Source: Humibacillus sp. (lineage in GTDB: Bacteria > Actinomycetota > Actinomycetes > Actinomycetales > Dermatophilaceae). From it: DNA of 46,425 nt. The DNA lies in contig JAKDLG010000021.1 of NCBI GenBank assembly GCA_030452985.1, forward strand, positions 1-46,425, written 5' to 3'. The notes under the pieces are model-generated. The model did not search any database. It was not told where the DNA came from and saw nothing but the letters and a program-made list of their open reading frames with translations. A program made the translations under genes and the position numbers. Of the stretch, positions 27,255 through 36,252 are shown piece after piece (the stretch's first letter is position 1; every line of letters starts with the position of its first letter).

Positions 27255-28421
27255 TCAGCTCGCCGACGGCATCCCGATGCCCGCGGGCGCGAGGCGAGCG
27301 CTCGCAGCGGGTCGGTTCCTCAACGGGATCGCGGTCGCCATCGCGGCCGTGACCAGGAGACCATCGATCAGCAGCATCGCCCACGCGCCTTGGGGCCTGG
27401 TGACGGCGAATCCTGGGCCGCCGAACGACGGCGCGGTGATCACCCACACGACGAGAAAGCTGGCGAAGACCACTGCGCAGCAGGCGCGGGTGACGATTCG
27501 GCGACCCCCCAGGGCATGGGCGCCCACGATCGTGATGACTGGCACCCCGATCGCACCGCCACCGACGCCACTGTCGAAGAACTCACTGAGGTCGAGCAGA
27601 CCCGGGGCGAGGACCAGGATGAACAGCAGCGGCGCCCACACCAGCAGTCGGCGCGGTCGCCCCCGTCGACGTTCGCGCGCGGCCCAGCCCAGGAGCCCGC
27701 CGACGGCGGCCCCGGGCACCAGCACGTTGACGAAGGTGCCCGTCCACGAGACGGTCGAGTCGTCACCGACGACGGCAGCCATGAGCCCGCGTAGCGACGC
27801 CGCCCACGCCAGTCCCGCCAGCGCGCCGATCCAGGGCAGGTTCGGTTCAGCGCCACGCAGTCCGCCGCGGTGCGGCAGTGCCGATGCAAGGCTCAGCAGG
27901 GCCACGAGGGCTCCGCCCATCACGCACACCCACGCGCCCCGGGGGGTGGACAGCGGGGCGGCCACCGTGGCCAGGAAGAGCACGAGCAGCATCCCGCTCA
28001 CCCAGACGCCCGCGCAGGCGAGCCGGCCCAGGCCCCGCCCCGTGCCCGAGAAAAGCGTGCCCCCGGCCAGTGCGGTCGCGACGACCGCGAGGGACCCGGC
28101 CCCTTCACCGGTGTGGACGAGGGCCGAAAAGACGTCGGGGTCGAGCAGCGCCACCGCGAGCAGCGCCGGTGACAGCACCAGCCAGACCGATGGCTCCTGG
28201 CTGTGCGCATGGCGTCCGCACGTCCAGACCACCAGACCCCCGAGTATCGTTGCGGGGAGCAGCACGAGCAGCATGGTCGACCAAGCGAAGGTCGACGACT
28301 CCCCCGCCAGTTGCGCCATCCAGCCCCGAAAGCCCGCCGCCCAGGTGAGCCCCACCACCGATCCAGCCGCCACGACGCTGACAGTGTGACGCGGGGAGGA
28401 ATCGTGTGCGGGGCCAGTCAT
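27255..28421 (-). CDS. Predicted multi-pass membrane protein
   Basis: A 388-aa hydrophobic protein with about 10 transmembrane segments that seems to contain two similar halves, each with VGLTWAAGFRGWMAQLAGESSTFAW or LAGLAWAASLRGLMAAVVGDDS. Such internal repetition suggests duplication. ATG 28421 overlaps the stop of the upstream gene by 4 bp (ATGA), so the two are translationally coupled. No transporter family recognised. Confidence 0.75.
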   Translation of the reverse strand: MTGPAHDSSPRHTVSVVAAGSVVGLTWAAGFRGWMAQLAGESSTFAWSTMLLVLLPATILGGLVVWTCGRHAHSQEPSVWLVLSPALLAVALLDPDVFSALVHTGEGAGSLAVVATALAGGTLFSGTGRGLGRLACAGVWVSGMLLVLFLATVAAPLSTPRGAWVCVMGGALVALLSLASALPHRGGLRGAEPNLPWIGALAGLAWAASLRGLMAAVVGDDSTVSWTGTFVNVLVPGAAVGGLLGWAARERRRGRPRRLLVWAPLLFILVLAPGLLDLSEFFDSGVGGGAIGVPVITIVGAHALGGRRIVTRACCAVVFASFLVVWVITAPSFGGPGFAVTRPQGAWAMLLIDGLLVTAAMATAIPLRNRPAASARLAPAGIGMPSAS

Positions 28422-29068
28422 TCGAGCCCGACTCTTCCTGCGCGCGTCAGGGCCACCCCAAGTGCTGCGAACAGCAGCATCCACCCGGCGATGACGAGCC
28501 GACCGACGACCATCGGCCCGCCGAGTGCGGGCGTCATGGGCACGAACACCCACACCCCGCACGCGAGGACGATCCACCGGGCCCAGCCGGGAAACGCGCG
28601 GCGCCGGGCGAGGCCCGCGCCGGCCACCACCAGGCCTGCCCCGATGAGGACGGACGCCACGCCGAAGAAGGTGCCGATGACCGCCGCCGCACCCGAGTCG
28701 GTGCGGACTTCTATGGCGGCCACCACCACCAGCTCGACCACCTCCATGACGACGAGCAGCACCATCCCCACGCCGGCCGTCACCAGGCCGTAGCGCGTGG
28801 GCCGGGTCGACCCCGGCGACACCAGCCGGGTCAACGCCAGCAACCCGAGCAGCAGGCCCACCTGCTGCACGGCGAAGAACGCCTGGAAAACGAGGTGGCT
28901 GGCATCGCCCAGCGGGTAGCTGAACATCGCTGGCGTCACCTCAGGTGGCCAGGCGATCAGTGCCGCTCCGGATGCCGCACCGAGCAGAGCAGCCACGGTC
29001 ATGACCCGCCCTCCGAGACGGGCATCGATCCGAGGCGAGGAGGCCGTCGTGAGCGTCGTTGTCACCAT
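28418..29068 (-). CDS. Predicted membrane protein, coupled to the next gene
   Basis: A 216-aa protein with about six hydrophobic segments (for example MTVAALLGAASGAALIAWP, MVLLVVMEVVELVVVAAIEV). No family recognised. First gene of a two-gene unit transcribed away from the LuxR-type regulator gene at 29174, which may control it. Confidence 0.75.
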   Translation of the reverse strand: MVTTTLTTASSPRIDARLGGRVMTVAALLGAASGAALIAWPPEVTPAMFSYPLGDASHLVFQAFFAVQQVGLLLGLLALTRLVSPGSTRPTRYGLVTAGVGMVLLVVMEVVELVVVAAIEVRTDSGAAAVIGTFFGVASVLIGAGLVVAGAGLARRRAFPGWARWIVLACGVWVFVPMTPALGGPMVVGRLVIAGWMLLFAALGVALTRAGRVGLE

Positions 29069-29173
29069 CGGATCAGGCTAGGACGAACCGGGCAGGGTGC
29101 GGATCCGTGCCACCACTCATCCCTCGCGCATTTCGGCGGCCGATCCGCCGTGCCGCGTCGGTATCGTCAGGGA

Positions 29174-30721
29174 ATGCAGATGCCCCTCGGCTCGTCCGCC
29201 GGCGTCGGCGCGCAGGCCTGGGTTGCCCAAGCGCGGACGCTGCTCACCGGCGGCGACATCGCTGGAGCATGGGCCGTGTGCTCGGAGGCGGCGGGCAGGG
29301 CTCGCCGGCGCGGCGACGGCACGGCGCTCGCCGAGATCGCCCTCGTGATCCGGGCCCCTGCCGACCTCGGCATCCGAGCGTGCGTTCACGCCCTCGCCTG
29401 TGAGGCGCTACCGCTGCTGGGCGTCGACGAGGACGCTCTTCGGGCCAGGCTCCTCGCGCAGGTGGCGGCGACCCGAGACCCGTTCTACGGGGCCGTCGAC
29501 GAGTTCGGCGAGCTCCAGTCCGAAACCTCCGAGACCACCCTGCTCGACCTCCAGGCCGCCGTGGGTCGGCTGCAGAATCCCCGGCACGTCGAGAGTCGCT
29601 TGCTGCTCGCCCGACGCGCCGTCGCCCTCGGACGGGCAGCAGCCGACCTGGAGCTCGAAGCTTGGGGCCGAAGATGGCGGATGGACGCTCTCGCAGAGCT
29701 CGGCCGAAGGGCCGACCTGGCCGACGAGCTGCGTCTCGTCTCACCCCTCGCCGACGCGCTGGGGCCTGAGTGGCGGTCGTGGGTTCTCCTGGTGCGCGCT
29801 TCGACCCGCTTGCTCGAGGGTCGTTTCGCAGACACTTCGCACCTGCTGGACACTGCTCTCGCCGTCGGCGGCGCAAGCGGCTTAGCCGGCTACTTCGACC
29901 TCGTCTTCCGCTCCGAGATCGCCCGGACCACCGGCGTGGGCCTTGATGGGGTGGCGGTGCGGGTCCGGGAGGCGGTCGACGGACTGCCCTACCTGGCGAA
30001 GGGATGGCTGGCCCTGGTGCTCGGTACGGCGGGGAAGCGCGAGGAGTCAGAAGAGCTGTGGCGCGCCATCCGGCCGCACGTGGGGCGGGTGCCGCACGAC
30101 GCGCCAGAGCTGCTACCGGCCAGTGCCGGTCACGCGGAGCTGTGCCGGTGGTTCGACGACGAGGAGGTCGCATCGGCGGTCTACGACCAGCTTGTCGACT
30201 ACGACGGACTGCACGTCATCGGCCTCGCGCACGGCCCGTACGGCGGGCCGGTCTCGCTGACGCTGGGCCGGTTGGCGCTTGTCGTCGGACGCCCTGACGA
30301 TGCGCGCCACCACCTTGAGGCGGCCCTGGCGCAGAGCCAGGCAGTTCAGGCGGCGGGGTTCACAGCGACGGCCCACGCCGAACTGGCACGGTCGTTCAGC
30401 CCGTCGACCCGTGGGCGGTCCGAGCACGCACGGGCCGCCCTCTCGGCCGCGCAGCGACTCGGGATGCACCCCCTCACGGATGCCGTTGCGCCGCTCGCGG
30501 CCGGGGTCGCCCTGTCGTTCCCAGGACTGACGCCGCGTGAGTGGGAGGTGGCGCTGCTCGTGGCTGACGGGCTGACCAACGCTCAGATCGCGCAGCGGCT
30601 CGTGCTGTCCTTGCGCACGGTCGAGAACCACATCTCCCATCTTCTGCACAAGCGTGGGCTCAGCACCCGCACGGCTCTGGCCGTGTGGGCGAAGGCTTCG
30701 GGGCCGACGAAAGACAAGTGA
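29174..30721 (+). CDS. LuxR-family regulator with TPR-like helices
   Basis: A 515-aa protein: helical TPR-like body, then a C-terminal LuxR HTH (LTPREWEVALLVADGLTNAQ, LRTVENHISHLLHKRGL). No Walker motif, so not a full MalT-type ATPase. ATG 29174 (another in frame at 29180). Divergent from the two membrane protein genes 105 bp away. Confidence 0.85.
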   Translation: MQMPLGSSAGVGAQAWVAQARTLLTGGDIAGAWAVCSEAAGRARRRGDGTALAEIALVIRAPADLGIRACVHALACEALPLLGVDEDALRARLLAQVAATRDPFYGAVDEFGELQSETSETTLLDLQAAVGRLQNPRHVESRLLLARRAVALGRAAADLELEAWGRRWRMDALAELGRRADLADELRLVSPLADALGPEWRSWVLLVRASTRLLEGRFADTSHLLDTALAVGGASGLAGYFDLVFRSEIARTTGVGLDGVAVRVREAVDGLPYLAKGWLALVLGTAGKREESEELWRAIRPHVGRVPHDAPELLPASAGHAELCRWFDDEEVASAVYDQLVDYDGLHVIGLAHGPYGGPVSLTLGRLALVVGRPDDARHHLEAALAQSQAVQAAGFTATAHAELARSFSPSTRGRSEHARAALSAAQRLGMHPLTDAVAPLAAGVALSFPGLTPREWEVALLVADGLTNAQIAQRLVLSLRTVENHISHLLHKRGLSTRTALAVWAKASGPTKDK

Positions 30722-30900
30722 CCCTCGGTGGGGCTCCCGAGACCACCTGGTCTTCGCTCGTCGGCGCCACGACGATCTCCCGAGTGAGTTCTCGAAGGAA
30801 GGTGACGGCATCGACGGTACCGCTGACGATCAGGTTCTTGATCGCGACTTCCAGCCGGTTTGGTTCGTCCCACGTGAACTGCGGTGTTGACGTCAGTCAT
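30720..30900 (-). pseudogene. Small frameshifted gene downstream of 30897
   Basis: ATG at 30900 overlaps the stop of the upstream gene (ATGA), a coupled-start arrangement. After six codons the coding-like sequence continues in another frame: FTWDEPNRLEVAIKNLIVSG, TVDAVTFLRELTREIVVAPT. No family known to me. Called a pseudogene because of the frame change; it could be a sequence error. Confidence 0.35.
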
Positions 30901-31313
30901 CGGGCCCGCATGCGGTTGTTGCGCGCGTGGTGCTCGACCTCGGCCAGCCCGAGGTGCTCCAACACCGGGGGTACGTAGTTGCCGAAACGTCCGCGAAAGC
31001 CCCTGCGCAGGCCGTACCAGCCTCCGACCGGGTTGTCCTCAGCCCTGGCCCAAGCCTCGACCGTTCCAGGTTTCGCGGTCTTCTGCTCGTCGGTGTTGCC
31101 CAGCGGCAACCAGTCGTCGTGCTCCACGAGCATCGCGTGAAGGTCCTCGATGCAGCGCAGGTGGTAGCTCAGCACGGTCGAGCCCACACGGATCTTCAGC
31201 GCGGGGGGATCAGACTCCGCCTCGCGCCAGGCTTCGAACTCGGAGATGCCTGGCGGGGTGGTGAGGATCCACGGGTCGTCCGCGATGCCACTGCCCTCGA
31301 TATGGTCGGCCAT
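30897..31313 (-). CDS. Conserved hypothetical protein
   Basis: A 138-aa soluble protein with AGGAGG before ATG 31313. It reads IEGSGIADDPWILTTPPG, an LHAMLVEHDDWLPLG segment and GGWYGLRRGFRGRFGNYVPP near the end. It looks like a small conserved actinobacterial family, but I cannot assign a function. Confidence 0.75.
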   Translation of the reverse strand: MADHIEGSGIADDPWILTTPPGISEFEAWREAESDPPALKIRVGSTVLSYHLRCIEDLHAMLVEHDDWLPLGNTDEQKTAKPGTVEAWARAEDNPVGGWYGLRRGFRGRFGNYVPPVLEHLGLAEVEHHARNNRMRAR

Positions 31314-31418
31314 TGCCTGTCCTCCTGGTCATGGTGATCGGCTTGTGGGCCGTCAGCGCAGCGCCATCGTGGCACGACATACCTGACACCTTGAGTCATG
31401 ATTTCCGAGGGAGGGGAC

Positions 31419-31787
31419 ATGAGAACCGGACGGTTGTTCCGTCTGTTGCTGCTCCTGCAGGGCGGTGGGCGCCTGACCACGCGCGAGCTGGCATCGAGGC
31501 TGGAGGTGTCGCAGCGAACGGTGCTGCGTGATCTCGGCCAGCTGGGCGCGGCGGGTGTTCCGGTGTACGCCGTCCGGGGGCGAGACGGCGGCTTCGAGCT
31601 GCTCGACACCTGGAGGCACAGCGATCCACCCCTCGCGCCAGGGTTGGTCACCGCCCGAGGCCGGTTGCGGCGGGTCAGGGTAGGACTCTCTCCGGCGGCC
31701 GCGCAGCTCGCGGTGGTGCTGGGCCGGCCCGAAGGATGGCGACCCCGGCCTGATCCTGCGCCGCATCCTGACCGCCCGGACTGGTAA
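31419..31787 (+). CDS. YafY/DeoR-type HTH regulator, probably truncated
   Basis: The N-terminus is an intact HTH_11 domain (LFRLLLLLQGGGRLTTRELA, VSQRTVLRDLGQLGAAGVPV) as in WYL-domain regulators. The usual 200-residue remainder is missing: after GGFELLDTW the sequence jumps to a tail-like piece (RRVRVGLSP, GRPEGWRPRPDP) and stops at 122 aa. I read this as an internal and C-terminal deletion. ATG 31419 has GAGGG upstream. DNA binding may survive, but effector response likely not. Confidence 0.6.
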   Translation: MRTGRLFRLLLLLQGGGRLTTRELASRLEVSQRTVLRDLGQLGAAGVPVYAVRGRDGGFELLDTWRHSDPPLAPGLVTARGRLRRVRVGLSPAAAQLAVVLGRPEGWRPRPDPAPHPDRPDW

Positions 31788-32143
31788 CCCACACCGGCAA
31801 CAATGAAGGGCCCACCACGCGCCTCCACCGTCTGGCTATTCGACGGCCTCAAAGGACCATAGACGAAACGACGTCACCCAGACGGCCGCACACCCATTTT
31901 CAGCCCGGAACAGGCGCCCCGCCAGGGGCAAAAAGGCTATTCGGCATGTCCAGAAACACGTGCCTGCTGAGGACCTGCGCCCAACCGAGCAAGCCAACAG
32001 AGACGTGGCGAACCGGGCGCGTCCGAAAGTCAGCACCGACTCCTGGGGTGTTCGGTAAAATTGGTTCGGTGGAGAGTCCGACGGCGGGCCGGCCGACCGT
32101 CACGGCATCCACCTGGCCCGCTTCACCGCGAAGGAAACATGAC
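31788..32143. repeat. Intergenic region with dispersed repeat, copy 3
   Basis: Core GGTAAAATTGGTTCGGTGG (32054-32072), located 70 bp upstream of the reductase start, preceded by CCAACAGAGACGTGGCGAACC and AAGTCAGCACCGA like copy 2. Here GTTCGGT occurs twice, 7 bp apart. This copy lies outside the Tn7-like island. Homology stops after the core. No gene seen in the stretch. Confidence 0.6.
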
Positions 32144-32788
32144 ATGCCCCGTGTTCGTATCGACCTGTTCGCCTCGTTGGACGGCTACACCTCGACCGGC
32201 CAGACCCCGGAGAACCCGATGGGTGAGGACTGGGGGCGCCTCACGGCCGCCTACGCGGCGACCCGCACGTTCCACGAGCGCGTCTTGGGCGACACCAGCG
32301 GCGTCGGCACGACCGGCGTCGACGACTCCTACGCGGCGGCGCACTTCGAGGGCGTCGGCGCCGAGATCCTGGGCGCGGCCATGTTCGGCCTGCACACGTT
32401 CCCCGACGATCCGCACTGGAGGGGCTGGTGGGGTGACCAGCCCCCCTTCGGCATCCCGGTGTACGTCCTGACCCACACCGCACCTCGTCCGTCGATCCCG
32501 ATGCAGGGCGGGACGACGTTCCACTTTCGCAACACCGCGATCGAGGACGTGCTCGCCGAGGCGACCGTGGCTGCAGGCCGCTCGGACGTGCGCGTCGGTG
32601 GTGGCGTCAGCACGGCGCGTGACTTCCTACGTGCCGGCCTGGTCGACGACCTGCACGTGATGATCGCGCCGATCCTGCTCGGTCGGGGTAACCGGCTGTG
32701 GGACAGCCTGGACGGCCTCGAACTGACCCACCAGGTATCGACGGAAGTGGCCGAGAGTGGCACGACCCACGTCACCTTCACGCGATAG
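32144..32788 (+). CDS. Dihydrofolate reductase family (RibD C-terminal-like) protein
   Basis: A 214-aa NADPH-dependent reductase fold. Start RVRIDLFASLDGYTST, middle PVYVLTHTAPRPSIPMQGGT, end VRVGGGVSTARDFLRAGLVD, DLHVMIAPILLGRGNRLW, all typical of the RibD_C/YwjB-like group. These are mostly uncharacterised and seldom act as true folate enzymes. GAAGGAAAC precedes the ATG. Confidence 0.9.
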   Translation: MPRVRIDLFASLDGYTSTGQTPENPMGEDWGRLTAAYAATRTFHERVLGDTSGVGTTGVDDSYAAAHFEGVGAEILGAAMFGLHTFPDDPHWRGWWGDQPPFGIPVYVLTHTAPRPSIPMQGGTTFHFRNTAIEDVLAEATVAAGRSDVRVGGGVSTARDFLRAGLVDDLHVMIAPILLGRGNRLWDSLDGLELTHQVSTEVAESGTTHVTFTR

Positions 32789-32831
32789 GACGACGCTGTG
32801 CCGATCGAACGCCACCTTGATCGCGCAGGTT

Positions 32832-33028
32832 CACCCTGAACCGCGACTACCGCGTCCCTGTCGAGCGGGTCCGGGACGCGTTCGTCGAAGAGGACCAGAA
32901 GCTGGACGGGTGGGGCCCTGGTGACAGCATCGAACCCGGCGAATGGTCGTTCGACTTCCGCGTCGGCGGACGCGACGTCGTCCAGGGTGACCGCTGTGGG
33001 CGTGACCTGTCTGCCAGCATCGAGTGAG
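32832..33028 (+). pseudogene. SRPBCC/AHSA1-domain fragment
   Basis: The frame reads FTLNRDYRVPVERVRDAFVE and then WSFDFRVGGRDV, the opening of an AHSA1-like START-fold protein, with the usual middle contracted and a stop at 33025-33027. No start codon or ribosome binding site fits. A relic. Confidence 0.5.
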
Positions 33029-33094
33029 GGCCCGCCGACCTCATGTGACCCAACCGGCTCCGTAGCCACGGCCAACCCACCAACCCCGGGTGGC

Positions 33095-33934
33095 TCACAT
33101 CTCCTCGTGGGTCTCCGGGTCACCGTCGAAGAGGCGGCCGTCGGGGCGCGCGAGGCCGGCGACGGCATCCAGCTCGGCCGGCGTGAGCTCAAAACCGAAG
33201 AGGTCGAGGTTGGTGCGCTGGCGGTCGGGGTCGGCTGACTTGGGCAGCGGCACGACTCCGAGCTGCAGCTGCCACCGCAGCACCACCTGCGCCGGAGTGA
33301 CACGGTGCGCGGCGGCCGCGGCGGCGACCGGCTCGGCGTCGAAGGGGGCGCTGCGCTTGCCCAACGGGCTCCACGCCTCAGTGCGAATACCGAGCCGTTC
33401 GTGCACCTTTCTCATACCGACCTGCGGGAAGAGCGGGTGCAGCTCGATCTGGTTGACAACGGGCACGACACCGGTGGCGTCGATGACGTCGAGCAGGTGC
33501 CGCTCGGTGAAGTTGCTGACGCCCACCGACCCGAGCAGCCCACGACGCTGACACTCGACGAGAGCACGATAGGCGTCGACGTAGAGCCCGCGGCTCGGGT
33601 TGGGCCAGTGGATCAGGCCGACGTCGACACGTTCGAGGCCGAGCCGCGCCAACGACCCCTCGACCGAGGCGATCGCCGACGCGTACTCGTGGTCACGCCC
33701 GGGGATCTTGGTCTGCACCACGAGCTCGTCGCGGTCGATGCCCGATCGACGGATCGCCTCGCCCACCTCGGTCTCGTTCTCATAGTTGACCGCCGTGTCG
33801 AGCAGCCGGTAGCCGGCGTCGAGGGCCGACACGATGGCCCGGATGCCGTTCTCACCCTTCAGCGGGTACGTGCCGAAGCCGACGGCGGGCAGCATCGCGC
33901 CGTCGTTGAGGGTGTGCGTGAGGGGAACGGTCAT
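33095..33934 (-). CDS. Aldo/keto reductase
   Basis: A 279-aa (alpha/beta)8 NADPH-dependent reductase. Catalytic tetrad visible: D46 (LLDTAVNY), Y51, K76 (VVQTKIPG) and H109 (GLIHWPNP); the GVSNF, NQIELHP and LPKSADPDRQRTNLD cofactor motifs follow. Closest in pattern to 2,5-diketo-D-gluconate reductase-like members. Physiological substrate not predictable. Confidence 0.95.
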   Translation of the reverse strand: MTVPLTHTLNDGAMLPAVGFGTYPLKGENGIRAIVSALDAGYRLLDTAVNYENETEVGEAIRRSGIDRDELVVQTKIPGRDHEYASAIASVEGSLARLGLERVDVGLIHWPNPSRGLYVDAYRALVECQRRGLLGSVGVSNFTERHLLDVIDATGVVPVVNQIELHPLFPQVGMRKVHERLGIRTEAWSPLGKRSAPFDAEPVAAAAAAHRVTPAQVVLRWQLQLGVVPLPKSADPDRQRTNLDLFGFELTPAELDAVAGLARPDGRLFDGDPETHEEM

Positions 33935-34129
33935 GCCTCCAATCTAGGGGGCCCGGCCCCAAGCGGCCCTCACCCGCGCATCGAGCTCCCCCGCGTGAGA
34001 ACAACTCCTCACGCGTCAGTCGGCGGTGTGCGCCGCTGCTGGCTGTAGCCCCTCCTCGGCAGTAGTGTCGTGATCACGACCAGGGTCGCCTCGTTGCGTG
34101 GCCCCGGGGACGGCCCGAGAAGGGGACAG

Positions 34130-35404
34130 GTGGGAACGCACGTGGTCAGACGCCAACTGCCCCAGCCCAGCGAAGTCTTCGAACTGGTGCAGTTCAAGAG
34201 ACCCGAGGTCAACCTCAAGAAGCGTCGCCTCGATGCCGCGTTGACCATCTACGACCTGCGACGCATCGCCAAGCGCCGCACCCCTCGTGCGGCTTTCGAC
34301 TACACCGACGGCGCCGCCGAGGCCGAGCTGTCGATGCGCCGCTCTCGTGAGGCCTTCGAGGACATCGAGTGGCACCCCGACATCCTCACGCCCGCCCGCC
34401 ACATCGATGCCTCCACCACCATCCTGGGCGGCCCGAGTGCTCTGCCGTTCGGCATCGCCCCCACCGGCTTCACCCGCCTCATGCACACCGAGGGCGAGGT
34501 CGCCGGCGCCACCGCCGCAGGGTTGGCCGGCATCCCCTTCAGCCTGTCCACCCTGGGCACGACGTCGATCGAGGACGTCAAGGCCGCCAACCCCCACGGC
34601 CGCAACTGGTTCCAGCTTTACGTCATGCGCGATCGCGAGGTCTCCTACAACCTGGTTCACCGCGCCGCGGCCGCCGGCTTCGACACCCTCATGTTCACCG
34701 TCGACGCGCCCGTCGCGGGCTACCGCATCCGCGACGTGCGCAACGGTTTCTCCATCCCACCGGCGCTCACCCTGCGCACGGTCGTCGACGCCATCCCCCG
34801 CCCCTGGTGGTGGATCGACTTCCTCACGACCCCCAAGCTCGAGTTCGCCTCGCTGTCTGCCACCGGCGGCACCGTCGGCGAGCTGCTCAACTCCGCGATG
34901 GACCCCACCATCTCCTACGACGACCTGCGCATCGTCCGCGATATGTGGCCCGGCAAGATCGTCGTCAAGGGCGTGCAGACCGTTGGTGACGCCGTCAAGC
35001 TCGTCGACCTCGGCGTCGACGGCGTCGTGCTGTCCAACCACGGCGGACGCCAGCTCGACCGGGCGCCAGTACCCTTCCATCTGTTGCCCCAGGTGGTGCG
35101 CGAGGTCGGCCAGCACGCCACGATCATGGTCGACACCGGCATCATGAACGGCGCCGACATCGTCGCCGCCGTCGCGCTGGGAGCCAAGTTCACCCTCGTC
35201 GGCCGTGCCTACCTCTACGGCCTCATGGCCGGCGGTCAAGAAGGCGTCGAACGCACGATCGCCATCCTGCGCACCGAGATTCACCGCACCATGGCCCTAC
35301 TCGGCGTCTCCACCCTTGACGAGCTGCAACCCCGCCACGTCACCCAGCTGAGCCGAACCACCCCCCGGGCAACCAGCGCGATCCTGGCGTCGCATGGTGA
35401 CTGA
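34130..35404 (+). CDS. FMN-dependent alpha-hydroxy-acid oxidase/dehydrogenase (L-lactate type)
   Basis: A roughly 424-aa member of the glycolate oxidase/lactate dehydrogenase family. Signatures: [18 protein letters not shown] near the start, [34 protein letters not shown] with the FMN Lys, and SNHGGRQLD with the active-site His. Oxidises L-2-hydroxy acids to keto acids. GTG 34130 follows AAGGGG; the frame is open to 34070. Which acid and electron acceptor are used is not visible. Confidence 0.92.
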   Translation: MGTHVVRRQLPQPSEVFELVQFKRPEVNLKKRRLDAALTIYDLRRIAKRRTPRAAFDYTDGAAEAELSMRRSREAFEDIEWHPDILTPARHIDASTTILGGPSALPFGIAPTGFTRLMHTEGEVAGATAAGLAGIPFSLSTLGTTSIEDVKAANPHGRNWFQLYVMRDREVSYNLVHRAAAAGFDTLMFTVDAPVAGYRIRDVRNGFSIPPALTLRTVVDAIPRPWWWIDFLTTPKLEFASLSATGGTVGELLNSAMDPTISYDDLRIVRDMWPGKIVVKGVQTVGDAVKLVDLGVDGVVLSNHGGRQLDRAPVPFHLLPQVVREVGQHATIMVDTGIMNGADIVAAVALGAKFTLVGRAYLYGLMAGGQEGVERTIAILRTEIHRTMALLGVSTLDELQPRHVTQLSRTTPRATSAILASHGD

Positions 35405-35461
35405 AGGGCAGGCCTTCATGGCAGAATCCGCGCACCTGGGTCGTGACCTACCGTCGAACCC

Positions 35462-36208
35462 ATGACGACCGAGGGCGACACGGTTCTCTCGGGCGGCAAC
35501 ATGGGGGAGGTTCTGCGTCGCGGTGACACGGTCGTTCGCCAGTCCGGAGAGTGGACGCCCGCCGTTCACCGGCTCTTGAAGCATCTCTGCGCGGCCGGCA
35601 TCCACGGTATTTCCAAGGTGCTCACGAGCACCGACCCGCATGAGGAGGTGCTTTCGTTCGTCGACGGCGACGTTCCCTCCTATCCCATGCCGCACCGGGT
35701 CTGGGACGAGGCCGCGTTGCGGTCAGCCGCACGGCTACTGCGTCAGATTCATGACGCCACTGCCGACCTCGCTCGAGAAGGACCATGGCGCTCCCCGGTG
35801 CGTGAGCCCGCGGAGGTCATCTGTCACAACGACTTCGCGCCCTACAACCTCGTCTTTCGCGGGTCTGAGGTTGTCGGGGTGATCGACTGGGACTTCGCCT
35901 CCCCCGGGCCCCGGGTCTGGGACCTGGCCTACCTCGCCTACCGCCTGGTGCCCCTCAGCGCGGCGGACCACAGCGACGGGTTCACCGCCAACGAACGACA
36001 GTCGCGGCTGGACCTGCTGATGGACGCCTACGGCACCCGGTGGGAACCCACGCAGCTTCGACGCGTGGTGAGCGACCGACTGTGCGCGCTCGCCGAGCTC
36101 AGCGACGAGAAGGCGATCGAGCTGTCGAAGCCTGAACTAGCCGAACATGCGCAGCTCTACCGCGCCGACGCCCGCGCACTCTCAGGCAACAACGCCCAAC
36201 CCGACTGA
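35462..36208 (+). CDS. Aminoglycoside phosphotransferase-fold kinase
   Basis: A 248-aa APH family protein. Catalytic loop ICHNDFAPYNLVF (H122, D124, N129) and metal site VIDWDFASPGP (D142). The N-lobe is short, as in many actinobacterial APH-like kinases. Family members phosphorylate antibiotics, choline, sugars or unknown compounds, so resistance should not be assumed. Confidence 0.9.
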   Translation: MTTEGDTVLSGGNMGEVLRRGDTVVRQSGEWTPAVHRLLKHLCAAGIHGISKVLTSTDPHEEVLSFVDGDVPSYPMPHRVWDEAALRSAARLLRQIHDATADLAREGPWRSPVREPAEVICHNDFAPYNLVFRGSEVVGVIDWDFASPGPRVWDLAYLAYRLVPLSAADHSDGFTANERQSRLDLLMDAYGTRWEPTQLRRVVSDRLCALAELSDEKAIELSKPELAEHAQLYRADARALSGNNAQPD

Positions 36209-36252
36209 GCCATCCCGAGCCGCCCTGGCAACGTCAAGCCGGCCGAAGCGGG

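Noticed and set aside
28406..29173. Long N-terminal extension of the LuxR/TPR gene
   Set aside because: The open frame runs antisense through a membrane protein gene; the TPR protein starts naturally at ATG 29174.
34016..35284. 422-aa minus-strand open frame
   Set aside because: Shadow of the hydroxy-acid oxidase; Gly/Val/Asp-rich composition and no motif.
35462..36208. Aminoglycoside resistance gene
   Set aside because: The APH fold alone does not show an antibiotic substrate, and neighbours do not suggest resistance.
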